A stretch of DNA of 64,000 nucleotides from contig QHYK01000054.1 of the NCBI GenBank assembly GCA_003224085.1, positions 1-64,000 on the forward strand, given 5' to 3'. The position numbers and the translations under genes were made by a program. Numbering within the stretch: position 1 is the first letter of the stretch; each line of letters begins with the position of its first letter. The notes below the pieces were generated by a model, which was not told where the DNA came from, did not search any database, and was given only the letters and a program-made list of their open reading frames with translations. Of the stretch, positions 54,734-63,766 are shown piece by piece. Source of the stretch: Acidobacteriota bacterium. GTDB lineage: Bacteria; Acidobacteriota; Terriglobia; Acidiferrales; UBA7541.

Positions 54734-56157
54734 GCGAAACCTACTGCTCGGATGTCGTGGGGGGGCGCATCAAGACGAACTCGTCGCGCTTGTGACATTC
54801 GTTTGACGGACCACTCATGCAACAAAGGCAACGCCGCCGCCGAACACCAGAAACTGGTGGCCAGCGGCCCGGAATCAATCGTTTCTCCTGTGAATCCGAA
54901 CAGAAGGCACGCAATAAACAGCACTGCATACGCAAAGGAAAAACGATCTCTACTCATATAAAGAAGTCGCACTGCATACGCAGAGACTGTTACACAAAGG
55001 GCTAAGAACAGTGCGAAGCTGACCAGTCCTCCCCCTGACAGGACCTCAAAAAACATGGAGTGGGCAGTTCCAAGCAATGGATTGTACTCTGGCCCGTAAA
55101 TTCGGGAAGCAGAGTAATATCCCAAACCGAACCAGGGTGACTGGTCCAGTGTTACCGCCGTAAGATGGCGCCACAACCCAGTCCGGTCACTCAAGGTCGA
55201 AATGGTTTCGGGGCTTCGGTACCGACTGACACTTGGAATCCGGTTGAAGGCATAGAGCATAAGCAGAATGGCACACAAACAGTATGCGAATCGGCGCAAA
55301 GGCTTTATGTTCGGACGTTTTAAGACAACAAGGGCAAAGAACACGAATGCGGTTATATAAGCGGTTCGCATGAGGGAAAAAACGAGGAGACTGAGAAACA
55401 AAGCAGAGAACAAAAGTGGAATAGCCTTCCAAATCCGTCGAACGCTGGTCAGCAATAGGATGATGGCCAGTACAGAAACGACGCCAGTCGGGGCGATGAG
55501 GTCGCCAGACACGCGAGCCGGCTCGGGATTGAGCTCCGTGGATGACCAAACCATATCAGGGGCTAGAAATGCGCAAATTGCAATGGCGATGCACAGAAGT
55601 GCATTTCCCCAGAGCATTGCTTTCATAGCCGCGCGTACACCAAATCGCTCCACAAAAATCTGCGTGAAGAGAAGCGACACAAGGGTCTGATAAACCTTGA
55701 AAGCGGTGAGGGCCGGTGCAGCTGAAGCTGAAATGGACACCGCCAAACTGAGAACTAAACCGAGACCAAGGATCTGAGGGAGGGACAAACGCAAGACGGG
55801 AAGCTTCGCTTGAAATCGCTTGCAGATTTGCACCAAAACCCAGAGCCCGGCTAATCCCCAGACAACGAGATGGAAGGCGACCACCCAATCCGTCTCCCCT
55901 CGAAGCGAGGCCTCAAGATCACGAAACCGCAGCCTTGGAGGACCTGACAAGATCAATAGGAAGAGCGCGGCGCCAATGAAGGTCGGGTGTTTGTGAATCA
56001 GAGGAACATTGAGCCAGTCCAAGGTCTGCGAGGTTGTTGCTGATCTTGCTGGAGTAGCAGTATCTGTGCTGGTCGCTTGCGGGGCTTCGACCAACTGGTC
56101 TGGGGTGGCCCGCCAAGAAAAGGCTTTGCGTTTCGGAAGCCGCGGCCGAAGATTCAA
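54730..56157 (-). CDS. Second O-antigen ligase/polymerase-type membrane protein
   Basis: A 475-residue protein with 10 or more helices and a Wzy_C-like segment in the periplasmic loop (LDQSPWFGLGYYSASR, then GTAHSMFFEVLSGGGLVSFA). It is a candidate polymerase or ligase, distinct in sequence from the one at 43612. It is preceded at 22 bases by the sugar transferase and overlaps the GT4 gene, so the three form a tight unit. Confidence 0.85.
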   Translation of the reverse strand: MNLRPRLPKRKAFSWRATPDQLVEAPQATSTDTATPARSATTSQTLDWLNVPLIHKHPTFIGAALFLLILSGPPRLRFRDLEASLRGETDWVVAFHLVVWGLAGLWVLVQICKRFQAKLPVLRLSLPQILGLGLVLSLAVSISASAAPALTAFKVYQTLVSLLFTQIFVERFGVRAAMKAMLWGNALLCIAIAICAFLAPDMVWSSTELNPEPARVSGDLIAPTGVVSVLAIILLLTSVRRIWKAIPLLFSALFLSLLVFSLMRTAYITAFVFFALVVLKRPNIKPLRRFAYCLCAILLMLYAFNRIPSVSRYRSPETISTLSDRTGLWRHLTAVTLDQSPWFGLGYYSASRIYGPEYNPLLGTAHSMFFEVLSGGGLVSFALFLALCVTVSAYAVRLLYMSRDRFSFAYAVLFIACLLFGFTGETIDSGPLATSFWCSAAALPLLHEWSVKRMSQARRVRLDAPPHDIRAVGFA

Positions 56158-56178
56158 AGCATACCTCGCAAAGTTCGT

Positions 56179-57006
56179 TTATTGGCCTTCGCCTGCCAGC
56201 ACCGCAGGCACTGTGCGCACTAAAATTTTGCAATCGAGCGCCAAGCTCCAGCGTTTCATGTATTCCAGATCCAGCTTCATGCACGTTTCGAAGGAAGGAT
56301 CCTGGCGCGCGGTCACTTGCCACAAGCCGGTGATGCCCGGTTTCACTTCGAGGCGCTGCTCATGGCCCGAGCCGTACTGCTTCACGTCTTCGAGCGGGTG
56401 AGGACGCGGGCCTACAAGACTCATGTCGCCCTTGAGCACGTTCCACAATTGAGGCAACTCGTCGAGGCTGTATTTGCGCAGAAACCGGCCGAGCCGTGTG
56501 ACGCGCGGATCGTTCGCAATCTTGAAGAAGGGACCCCGGCGCTGGTTCAGATGGATCAGTTCTTGCCGAAGCCCGTCCGCCCCAGGGACCATGGTTCGAA
56601 ATTTGTAGCAAGGGAAGGGAATCCCGTTTTTGCCTACGCGCCACGACGGGTAAATGACGGGCCCTTGCGACTCCAGTCTGACGGCGATGGCAATGAAGAG
56701 CGTCAGCGGCCAAAACAAAAGAAGAGTCACGGAAGACACGAACAGGTCGAGAAGCCTCTTCGTAAGTCTGCAAAAAGGGATGGCCTCCTGTCGCGGCGCG
56801 CACCTGACACCTGCTCTTGCAGAATCACGAGAGGCAGGTCTTGCTAAAGTGCCCGTGACGGCTTGCAGACAATTTGCGTCCGCCGAAGCAAAGCCCGCGG
56901 GGGAAGAGAGTTCCGTCAATCCGGGCAACAAGGGAAGGAAGGAGGGAACTGCCGCCGACGTCTGCTGCGCGTCGCTTCGATTCGTCAGGTCAAGAGGGCT
57001 TGCCAT
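56179..57006 (-). CDS. Undecaprenyl-phosphate sugar transferase (WbaP/WcaJ C-terminal type)
   Basis: The 275-residue protein is the catalytic domain of polyisoprenyl-phosphate hexose-1-phosphate transferases, with one re-entrant hydrophobic segment (LDLFVSSVTLLLFWPLTLF) and the motifs YKFRTMVPGAD, RLGRFLRKYSLDELPQLWNV and SLVGPRPHPLED. It starts each repeat unit by loading the first sugar phosphate on the lipid carrier. The N-terminal 80 residues are low-complexity, with no four-helix WcaJ domain. Confidence 0.93.
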   Translation of the reverse strand: MASPLDLTNRSDAQQTSAAVPSFLPLLPGLTELSSPAGFASADANCLQAVTGTLARPASRDSARAGVRCAPRQEAIPFCRLTKRLLDLFVSSVTLLLFWPLTLFIAIAVRLESQGPVIYPSWRVGKNGIPFPCYKFRTMVPGADGLRQELIHLNQRRGPFFKIANDPRVTRLGRFLRKYSLDELPQLWNVLKGDMSLVGPRPHPLEDVKQYGSGHEQRLEVKPGITGLWQVTARQDPSFETCMKLDLEYMKRWSLALDCKILVRTVPAVLAGEGQ

Positions 57007-57281
57007 CGTGAGGAGTCAACCCCTGTGAACTTCCACCGCAGAAACCGTCGCACCGGCCATCGACGATTTCACGAATAAGGGGCACACGCCACCTTTCGAA
57101 ATGAACGACCCACATGCAGATTAAAGACGATCGCTTCCTTGGTCGATAAGGTTCAAACTGCATTTAAAATGCGGGAAATACCCTAGAGCCTTTCTTTGGT
57201 CCTGTGTTTCACAATTGGCGTAACCCAGCGTCGGCTCTTCCTCACAGGGAAAGCAAAGTGCAGACCATGCAAGGAGCATTC

Positions 57282-58088
57282 ATGCAACACTCGAATTGGA
57301 AGCCGCCCTTTTTGTGCCTTGCTCATGTGTACGAGCCACTAAGACGCAGAATGCCGCCCGCCATTGCTCTTGGCCTCGCACTGGTGCCTGCGTTGCAAGT
57401 ATTCGTGCTCGCTGGTCCTGCACACGCAGCGACCACAGTGCAGGAGCCGACGCAAAACGGAAAGAGGGTCCCGATCGGTTCGCTTTCTGCAACAGGAGAG
57501 GTGTACGTAAACGAGAAACCGGTGCCCGTTGAATCGACAGTCTTCGCGGGCGATTCTGTTCGCACAGGCCAAAACAGCACAGCCGTATTCACTTTGCCTG
57601 GAAACGGCACGCTGAAGATTGGACCTCAAACGCAGGTCGTGATTTCAAACAATCCCCAATTTACCGCTGAGTTGCAAGCGGGCACCGCGGTCATCGATTC
57701 CATCAGCGGGCCGTCTGGGATCAAACTCCGTGCCGGCAGCGTTGTGGTGGTACCTGCGGTTCGCTCCAGGGTGACTTCCGCGAAAATCGAAGGACAACCG
57801 GGCGGCGCTTTCCTCGTCACCTGCGTGGACGGAGACATCAGCACCATCCCGCTGTCGGGCACTTCTGGTCAGCTTCTGGAGGCAGGGCAGTCCGTCAACA
57901 TTTCGCCGCGTGGCGAGCTGTCCGTGCAAAAGCAATCGGGCGGAACGTCCACCGGACCTGGTTTGCCCGGACCGCTCAAAGGGAAGAGCGGTTGGAGCCT
58001 CCTTGGCTTGGCGGGAGCCGGCGCAGGAGCAGCAGCATTGGCGGTGGGCCACGGAGGCACTAAGCCTGTGAGCCCCTCCGGGCCGTAA
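57282..58088 (+). CDS. FecR-like exported protein
   Basis: The ATG at 57282 has AAGGAG six bases upstream. A long N-terminal region leads to a hydrophobic signal (AIALGLALVPALQVFVLAGP, cleaved near AHA). The mature part is beta-rich with FecR-type text: GEVYVNEKPVPVESTVFAGD, VRTGQNSTAVFTLPGNG, and RLRAGSVVVVPAV-like LRAGSVVVVPAVRSRVTS. The C-terminus is Gly/Ser-rich with a short hydrophobic end (SLLGLAGAGAGAAALAVGHG). Such proteins accompany exopolysaccharide clusters; the function is not known. Confidence 0.75.
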   Translation: MQHSNWKPPFLCLAHVYEPLRRRMPPAIALGLALVPALQVFVLAGPAHAATTVQEPTQNGKRVPIGSLSATGEVYVNEKPVPVESTVFAGDSVRTGQNSTAVFTLPGNGTLKIGPQTQVVISNNPQFTAELQAGTAVIDSISGPSGIKLRAGSVVVVPAVRSRVTSAKIEGQPGGAFLVTCVDGDISTIPLSGTSGQLLEAGQSVNISPRGELSVQKQSGGTSTGPGLPGPLKGKSGWSLLGLAGAGAGAAALAVGHGGTKPVSPSGP

Positions 58089-58099
58089 CAAAGGAAAGC

Positions 58100-60535
58100 T
58101 TAGTTTCTCGAAATCCCATTCGACAACTGGAACAGGACCGTAACGTCTTCCTCGGTTTCCATGGCTTGTCCGCCGAGAATCGTTTGCGAATAGCGCCATT
58201 GGCGGACCGCGTTCATCGCCGAGGACACAAGCGAGGGCGGACCGCTGACCAAAGTGAGGCTCTCGACTGTGCCTCCACGGCCGAAAATGGCGTGCACCTT
58301 CACCGTGCCTTCGATGCCTTGTTGTTTCGCCTGCTCTGGATAAACCGGATCAACGCGCGAGACGAGATGACCCATCTGCAAGCTTTTCCCTTGGCGTGAT
58401 TTCTTGGGATTTTCCACCTTTGGCATTCGAATCGACGGAAAAGCATCGAAACTGACCGTTACGAGCGGCGTTCTCGTCACGACGGCCTCGGGCTGTGTGG
58501 GAGTCGGCAGCGGTTTTTCTTTTTCCACGTTGCTGGCCGGTGCCGCGTCAGGAGGAAGAGGAGGAGGACTCGACGCGGGCGCTGCGGCAATCAAGTTTTT
58601 GTTCTGGATTGCCAAGGCCTCGGCTGTTTGAACCGACTCTGAAGCTTTGCTCTCTGCGACCTGGCTTGCCGCAGGCCTGTTTTCTAACGGTTTGCTTTCC
58701 GGAGGGCGAGGAGGCAGCGGAGAGGGGCTTTGTTGTCGTTGTGGCTTCAGCTCGCGCGTTGCAGCAATCTTTCGCTTCGCGGAGTCCCGGCCGTGCGCTG
58801 CTCGATTTGCGGTCGGGCTGTCCCCCTCGCTCTGGTTACCTAAGGTGTTGTCACTAGGTACGATTTCCTTTGGCCCCAGGTCAGCCCCCGATCCCGTGCT
58901 TGGCGTGGCAGTGTTTGTGATTTCGTGCTGTGAAGGCGCATTCTGGATGGCTTGGATGGGAAGGTCCGCAACCGTATTCGTTTCAGCAACCGCGTTCCTT
59001 TGCTTGGAATCGCTAGAAATAGGAGTATTACGCACAATCTGCGGAATGTTGCCGCTTGCCACGTTCCAGCGGCCTCGATGCAAGAAGATCCATCCCGCCG
59101 CAAGCAATGTAAATAGCGCGGCGGAAGCCAATGCCGTTGGGACTATCCTAGGATGCGGTCTCACGGATGGTTCCGGGCGACGTGGCGGCTTGATCCTGGC
59201 AACTTGTCTTCTTACGGAGGCCCTTGCAAAGACCCCTTTGATTCCAGAAGCGAATAACGCCCCACGGGGGGGATCGGCGGGAATTTTCGGCGGCTCGGCA
59301 AAAGGCGAAGGGAGCTTGCTGGGCCACCCTGCAGCAACCTCTTCCTGTTCCTGGCCAATAAAACTCGGCGCTTCTCGTTCTGAATATGGACTCGTCCGAG
59401 CTTCACTTTCCTGTGGTTGAAAGACCGCGCTCTCTCCCTGAGAAACCCATTCCCTGATTCGGATGCGCGCACCTTCCGGCAGACCAACAAACTCGATTCC
59501 TCCCTCTTTCCCGGAATCACTTATCCACGCCAGGCGTCCCTTTGCATCAATCCAGTCTTCGGAATCCGGGAATCGAACGCGGATCTTATCGAAGTGGTCA
59601 TCTCGCAAAAGCGCGGCTGCTGTAAGGGCCAACCCGCCTTCGCTCAAATTGAAGACGAGGCCCCCATTGTCTTCGTCCAGCACCGCGTAAGTGAACAACA
59701 GCACTTCCCGCCGGGCGCTCGCGCGACGTTCTGAAACCGAGCGAGGAGGGGGTCCTCCCCGGCGCTCTTCGTCCACTGCGCTTGGTGGTGGCTGCTGCTC
59801 CCAGGTTGAAGGAGCTTTTTCCTTCAGCTCGTCGGAAAAAACCGGGCTTTCGAACGCGGAAGCCACAGCCTGAGTTACATCGGCGAAACTTCCGTGTTTC
59901 ACGGACGGAGAAGGCCACCCCGTGGCCTCAATATCGGCTTTGGAAAAATCGCCAGACCGAGATTCGTCTTCTGCTCCTACTCTGGAGCTTGCGACGTCAG
60001 CGAAAGAGAACCTTGGACTATGTGGCTTCGCGGGCTTGGCCAGCGGAAGCGCCATTTTGGGGAGTTCGCGTTGGTCAGACCAAAGTCCGTCTTTCGAAAC
60101 TTGGGAGGAAATCCAACTCCTGATTTGCTGCTGCGCAACCGCGCTCAGGTCAACAAATCTGATTCCTGCTTCTTTTCCTGAAGCATTCCTCCAGACGATC
60201 TGCCCGGCGGCCTCGATTCCTTCCGGATGTCCCGGAAGGTGAATTCGCATTCTGAGCAACTCGTCTTCATACCCGCCGCCATCCAGAGTGACGGCAGATG
60301 TCAAAGCCAGTCCATTCTCGTTAATCCACGTGGCGATTCCACCGTTCGAATTGCCCAGATCAACATAAAGCAAGGAGGGCGCGCGCACTCGCATACCAGC
60401 GCGTCGTTCTGTACCTGCGGTCCTGCCTTCCACACCTTGAAGTTTGTCCTGCATGCCTCGTAGTTGTTGCAGGCGGGCGGTCGCAACAAACCTCACATCG
60501 AGTGAATTATGTTCTGGCTTTTCCCTAGCCTTCAA
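58100..60535 (-). CDS. Double PilZ domain, membrane and TonB C-terminal fusion protein
   Basis: An 811-residue protein with four parts. PilZ 1 (about residues 40-150) has TERRAGMRVRAPSLLYVDLG and the NENGLALT motif. PilZ 2 (about 265-380) has SERRASARREVLLFTYAVLD and NLSEGGLALTA. A single transmembrane helix (IVPTALASAALFTLLAAGWIF) and a Pro/Ser-rich spacer follow, then a TonB_C domain (LVSRVDPVYPEQAKQQGIEG, then VRQWRYSQTILGG). The cytoplasmic RxxxR and D/N-x-S-x-x-G motifs suit c-di-GMP binding, although the first domain has N-E-N-G in place of D-x-S-x-x-G. The start is unsure (TTG 60535, ATG 60454). Confidence 0.9.
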   Translation of the reverse strand: MKAREKPEHNSLDVRFVATARLQQLRGMQDKLQGVEGRTAGTERRAGMRVRAPSLLYVDLGNSNGGIATWINENGLALTSAVTLDGGGYEDELLRMRIHLPGHPEGIEAAGQIVWRNASGKEAGIRFVDLSAVAQQQIRSWISSQVSKDGLWSDQRELPKMALPLAKPAKPHSPRFSFADVASSRVGAEDESRSGDFSKADIEATGWPSPSVKHGSFADVTQAVASAFESPVFSDELKEKAPSTWEQQPPPSAVDEERRGGPPPRSVSERRASARREVLLFTYAVLDEDNGGLVFNLSEGGLALTAAALLRDDHFDKIRVRFPDSEDWIDAKGRLAWISDSGKEGGIEFVGLPEGARIRIREWVSQGESAVFQPQESEARTSPYSEREAPSFIGQEQEEVAAGWPSKLPSPFAEPPKIPADPPRGALFASGIKGVFARASVRRQVARIKPPRRPEPSVRPHPRIVPTALASAALFTLLAAGWIFLHRGRWNVASGNIPQIVRNTPISSDSKQRNAVAETNTVADLPIQAIQNAPSQHEITNTATPSTGSGADLGPKEIVPSDNTLGNQSEGDSPTANRAAHGRDSAKRKIAATRELKPQRQQSPSPLPPRPPESKPLENRPAASQVAESKASESVQTAEALAIQNKNLIAAAPASSPPPLPPDAAPASNVEKEKPLPTPTQPEAVVTRTPLVTVSFDAFPSIRMPKVENPKKSRQGKSLQMGHLVSRVDPVYPEQAKQQGIEGTVKVHAIFGRGGTVESLTLVSGPPSLVSSAMNAVRQWRYSQTILGGQAMETEEDVTVLFQLSNGISRN

Positions 60536-60699
60536 TCAGGGAAACACTGGACCTGCTGGAAATAGCTGCAAAATCAGCAAGAAAACCAACATTTTTGTCC
60601 CCAAACTTATGTTTTGTGGCGATAGCCTACTTGCCGACCCGAATTCTCTAAGTACATTGTCCATCAGTAGCTTGCAGGGGCGGAGATGCAAGGATGGCC

Positions 60700-61962
60700 C
60701 TATTCCTCGGGCGCTAGGCGCAGCTGGGCAATCCATAGCGTACCAGCAATCTTATTGTCGAACTTGCCGCTTGCCGGGCGCGCGATTCGGACAACGAGCA
60801 GGCAGGTACCCGGAGGGGTTTTGAAGGCAATTTGCTGTTCTGCCCAGCCAGACGTTCCCACCAGATTTTCCGTCTCCTTCAACCCTCTTCCGGGATTGTA
60901 CGCGTCAAAGAGCTGGAATCGCGGGCCACTGTCCGTGGTAATCCCTAGTGTTCGCATAAGGCCAGAGAATCGGTATCTGGTATTGGGTTGCACAAGCACG
61001 TACTGAAACAAATGCCCGTAGTCGAGGTTTCGCGTTCCGTCAAACTCGATGCGCACCGACCGCCCCGCAAACTTTGCCGGCGAATCCAAGCTTACGGTCG
61101 CCCCTTCGACCGGCACCACGCGCCAGTCCAACCCTCCGTTCAAAATGGCGGATTCAAAATTCCCGTTCGTTAGCATGTTGGAGGATACGATAAGCTTCCC
61201 GACTTTTTCCGGGAATCGTTCGCCGAGTGCGGACCACGCCCCAGCGAGTGCTTCCGTTTCGCGCTTCTGAATCAGCGCATCGAGATAAGGGAAACACTCA
61301 GGCAACTCGAAGGGCAGCTTTAACGCAAGCAGCCGGCCCCACACCTGCTCCGCAGCAGGCATATCGCCCGCGATCGCTTGATAGTTCAAGTAATCAAGAA
61401 GAATGGATGCCTGAGGAGGCATCATGTCCTTCAGGATCGTCTCTCGGTCTGGTGCCACGCTTTCCGCCAGCGCAAACACGTCTTGCCGTGGCACTCCGCC
61501 TCCGAGCAGCACTTTCCGCAATGTGCTTAGGCCTTCTTCCGTCTCGCCGATGCGAACGTAGAAATTTGCAAGCCTCCAGTTGATCTCGGGCGAATTCGGG
61601 AAGAGGTTTCTCCCGTGTTCCAGAGCGCGCAGGGCATCGTCGCGGTTTCCTGCCCAGTCGTAGGCCGTTCCCAGGTCCGCCCAGTACTGAGCATTCTGAG
61701 GGCTCAAGCTGGTTGCGCGTTCGTATAGCCTCACCTGCTCATTGGGATTTTCGTTGTCCGCGTAGAAGTGCCTCAGTGTGGCCAGTGCATCGTAATATTG
61801 CGCGTTGTACGGATCCCAGCGGATTGCACCTTGCAGGGCTTGCGGCGACTTTGTTTGAAAGTACCACGCGCCCATTCCTTTTCTCGCCACTGCATAAAAG
61901 CAGATCGCCATACCTATTGCGAGGCAAAGGCGAACCGCGAAGTCTTGACGAGATCTGCTCAT
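60700..61962 (-). CDS. TPR protein with C-terminal jelly-roll-like domain
   Basis: After one N-terminal helix (FAVRLCLAIGMAICFYAVA) there are at least four tetratricopeptide repeats (WDPYNAQYYDALATLRHFYA, NAQYWADLGTAYDWAGNRDD, SPEINWRLANFYVRIGETEE). The last 160 residues form a beta-sandwich resembling carbohydrate-binding modules (MLTNGNFESAILNGGLDWRV, then FAGRSVRIEFDGT and GWAEQQIAFKTPPGTCLLVV). This architecture accompanies acidobacterial exopolysaccharide clusters and probably helps assemble or bind the glycan. AGAGGGG precedes the ATG. Confidence 0.82.
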   Translation of the reverse strand: MSRSRQDFAVRLCLAIGMAICFYAVARKGMGAWYFQTKSPQALQGAIRWDPYNAQYYDALATLRHFYADNENPNEQVRLYERATSLSPQNAQYWADLGTAYDWAGNRDDALRALEHGRNLFPNSPEINWRLANFYVRIGETEEGLSTLRKVLLGGGVPRQDVFALAESVAPDRETILKDMMPPQASILLDYLNYQAIAGDMPAAEQVWGRLLALKLPFELPECFPYLDALIQKRETEALAGAWSALGERFPEKVGKLIVSSNMLTNGNFESAILNGGLDWRVVPVEGATVSLDSPAKFAGRSVRIEFDGTRNLDYGHLFQYVLVQPNTRYRFSGLMRTLGITTDSGPRFQLFDAYNPGRGLKETENLVGTSGWAEQQIAFKTPPGTCLLVVRIARPASGKFDNKIAGTLWIAQLRLAPEE

Positions 61963-62205
61963 TGAGACCCCTCTGGGTCACAATGTTGGGGGCCAAAAGG
62001 TGTGCAGCAATAAGGTTTGTTCTCGACCATCTCAGTTGAAAATCCCCTAGATTTGGCTGCAGTGAATACCTGAGATTCCCTTTTACTCTGTGGTGATGCA
62101 CCGGAGATGAGCACTGCGTCGCAGATACTGTTCCACCGTAAAAACATAACGTTGCGCAGGCTTGGATTTGCCTATTGGCTTCGCGGTGCGAATCCGGACT
62201 GAGGA

Positions 62206-62281
62206 TGGTGGGCACTGTCCGATTCGAACGGACGACCTTTCGGGTGTAAACCGAACGCTCTAACCGCTGAGCTAAGCGCCC
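62206..62281 (-). tRNA. tRNA-Val (anticodon TAC)
   Basis: A full cloverleaf on the minus strand. The acceptor stem GGGCGCT pairs with AGTGCCC (one G-U), the D arm is GCTC...GAGC, the anticodon arm TTCGG-TTTACAC-CCGAA has anticodon TAC, the variable loop is AGGTC, and the T arm GTCCG-TTCGAAT-CGGAC. Discriminator A and an encoded CCA complete the 76 bases. Confidence 0.97.
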
Positions 62282-62466
62282 ACGAAATTCATCGTACCGG
62301 AAGCATTACAAGCGGTCAACGCAGCGATGTCTCCTTGATGCGAGAACTCTTTTGAGGCGTGCCATTTCTTCGGAATCCCCCCTCTCGTCCACGTCGTTTT
62401 CTTGCACTTTCCTCACGCAGTCAGTAAACTGATTTGCTTAAATTTACGCCGAGGAAATGCACAGAG

Positions 62467-62748
62467 ATGCTTCTCGTACGGGATTTTGTGGCCCACATGG
62501 CCAATGAAGTGGTGAAGCGCCTGGTAGACGGCGGACAAATCGAAGTTAAGGCGCAAAATGTCGTGACCACGCGGGTCCGCCACCGCATGCTTGAAGAGCT
62601 TACCGTCGAAGACCGGCTGAACGAGGAAGTGCGCCAGATCCTCGTCGAGCGGCAGGACGAGATGCGCAGCACTGGAGTCTCCTACCAGGAGATGTACAAA
62701 AAGGTGAAGCAGCACCTGGCCCGGGACCGGAAGCTGGTCCTGAGGTAA
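62467..62748 (+). CDS. DUF507 family protein (copy 1)
   Basis: A 93-residue helical protein (MLLVRDFVAHMANEVVKRLV, then LEELTVEDRLNEEVRQILVE and YQEMYKKVKQHLARDRKL). It fits DUF507 of Acidobacteriota and Deltaproteobacteria, whose function is unknown. The start at 62467 agrees with the family N-terminus; a TTG at 62434 is also in frame. A second, divergent DUF507 gene follows 330 bases later. Confidence 0.88.
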   Translation: MLLVRDFVAHMANEVVKRLVDGGQIEVKAQNVVTTRVRHRMLEELTVEDRLNEEVRQILVERQDEMRSTGVSYQEMYKKVKQHLARDRKLVLR

Positions 62749-62753
62749 GCCAC

Positions 62754-63041
62754 GAAATTCGAAGCCCGAAATCCGAAATCCGAAACGCGAAATTCGGAAC
62801 TCGGGAGGATCCGTTGCGGTAAACGAGCCAACTCAGTAAGGAGTTTTTTAGTGGGAGGATAGTTTAGAAATTCTCCTGCATTTAGGATCCCCGAATTTCG
62901 ATTTTCGCGTTCCGAACTTCGATTTTCGAGTGTCGGCGGCGAGAGCTTGCCGGGCGCAGAGTCGCCCGGAGGAATTTGGCTACTGAAGCTATTTCCGAAT
63001 TTCGAATTTTGAGTTTCCATTTTCTAATTTCTATTTTCCAT
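62754..63041. repeat. GAAATTCG-type simple repeats in opposite orientations
   Basis: Between the two DUF507 genes, 62754-62806 is built of CGAAATTCG and GAAATCC words on the plus strand. Two stretches (62881-62941 and 62985-63041) hold the same words in reverse complement (CGAATTTCGATTTTCG). About 70 bases separate the inverted halves. The array could form long hairpins. Such repeats are common between genes in some soil bacteria and are probably slippage- or mobile-repeat-derived. Confidence 0.7.
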
Positions 63042-63080
63042 GAGCCTGAGCCGTTTGGCGGGAAAGGGAACTGAAACCGG

Positions 63081-63389
63081 ATGATGCGACTGAGCCGCGA
63101 AAAGATTGTCAGACTCTCGCACCAGATCACCGACGTGTTGGTGTCCAGCGACGAAGTGGAATTCATTGACGACCGAGACACCATTCGCCAGCAAATCGTG
63201 CAGATTCTCACAGCCATGCTCAAGGATGAAGAGAAAATCGAGCTGGAAGTGCGCAAGCGCATCACCTCGCAGAAAAAGGAAATCCTGGAAGGCAGCGAAG
63301 AGTGGGACGTGCTGCACAAAAAGTATTACCAGGACGAACTCCGCCGCCTTGGCATCGCTACCGCCCCCGACGACCGCCACCGCCCCTGA
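63081..63389 (+). CDS. DUF507 family protein (copy 2)
   Basis: A 102-residue protein with MRLSREKIVRLSHQITDVLV at the start and EEWDVLHKKYYQDELRRLGI at the end, both typical of DUF507. It is only distantly similar to copy 1, so this is an old pair kept side by side rather than a recent duplication. Starts at 63081 or 63084 are both possible. Confidence 0.88.
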   Translation: MMRLSREKIVRLSHQITDVLVSSDEVEFIDDRDTIRQQIVQILTAMLKDEEKIELEVRKRITSQKKEILEGSEEWDVLHKKYYQDELRRLGIATAPDDRHRP

Positions 63390-63766
63390 GTAGTTTTGTC
63401 TCGGAGACAGGATCGCCTGCCGCAAAGAGTCTTCCACGCGAGGTATCAACCTGAGATGGAATACAGGTGTTTACCTGCTTGAGTCTCTCCCCGGCGGGTG
63501 CAAAGTAGCCTCAACAAACGCAATGCTGTGGCTAGTAACAGGGGTGAGTTCCTTAGGAAATTCCACATCCTCGGTCACACCCCGGGAGTCCAAGGAGTTC
63601 ACCCCTCCCGCCCCTGTCGGTCCTTACCACCAATTCTCCTGGTTCCGTTGACAAGCGTGTGGGATTCCGGATCCCCGGCGGGGATGATCGCCCAGGCTGC
63701 CGGGTGCAAGACTGGCTTTCTGCTCGGCTAATAATAAGAAACCCTTCTGAGTCCCTGTCTCAGGAT
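63390..63766. other. Intergenic region without recognised gene
   Basis: About 380 bases after copy 2 of DUF507. No frame has protein character and I see no RNA gene or clear regulatory motif. Confidence 0.45.

Noticed and set aside
58647-59420. A 257-codon plus-strand frame opposite the PilZ-TonB gene
   Set aside because: It lies within the well-supported minus-strand gene and has no recognisable domain.
62754-63041. A CRISPR-like array
   Set aside because: The words are 7-9 bases, run together without spacers of constant length, and change orientation.
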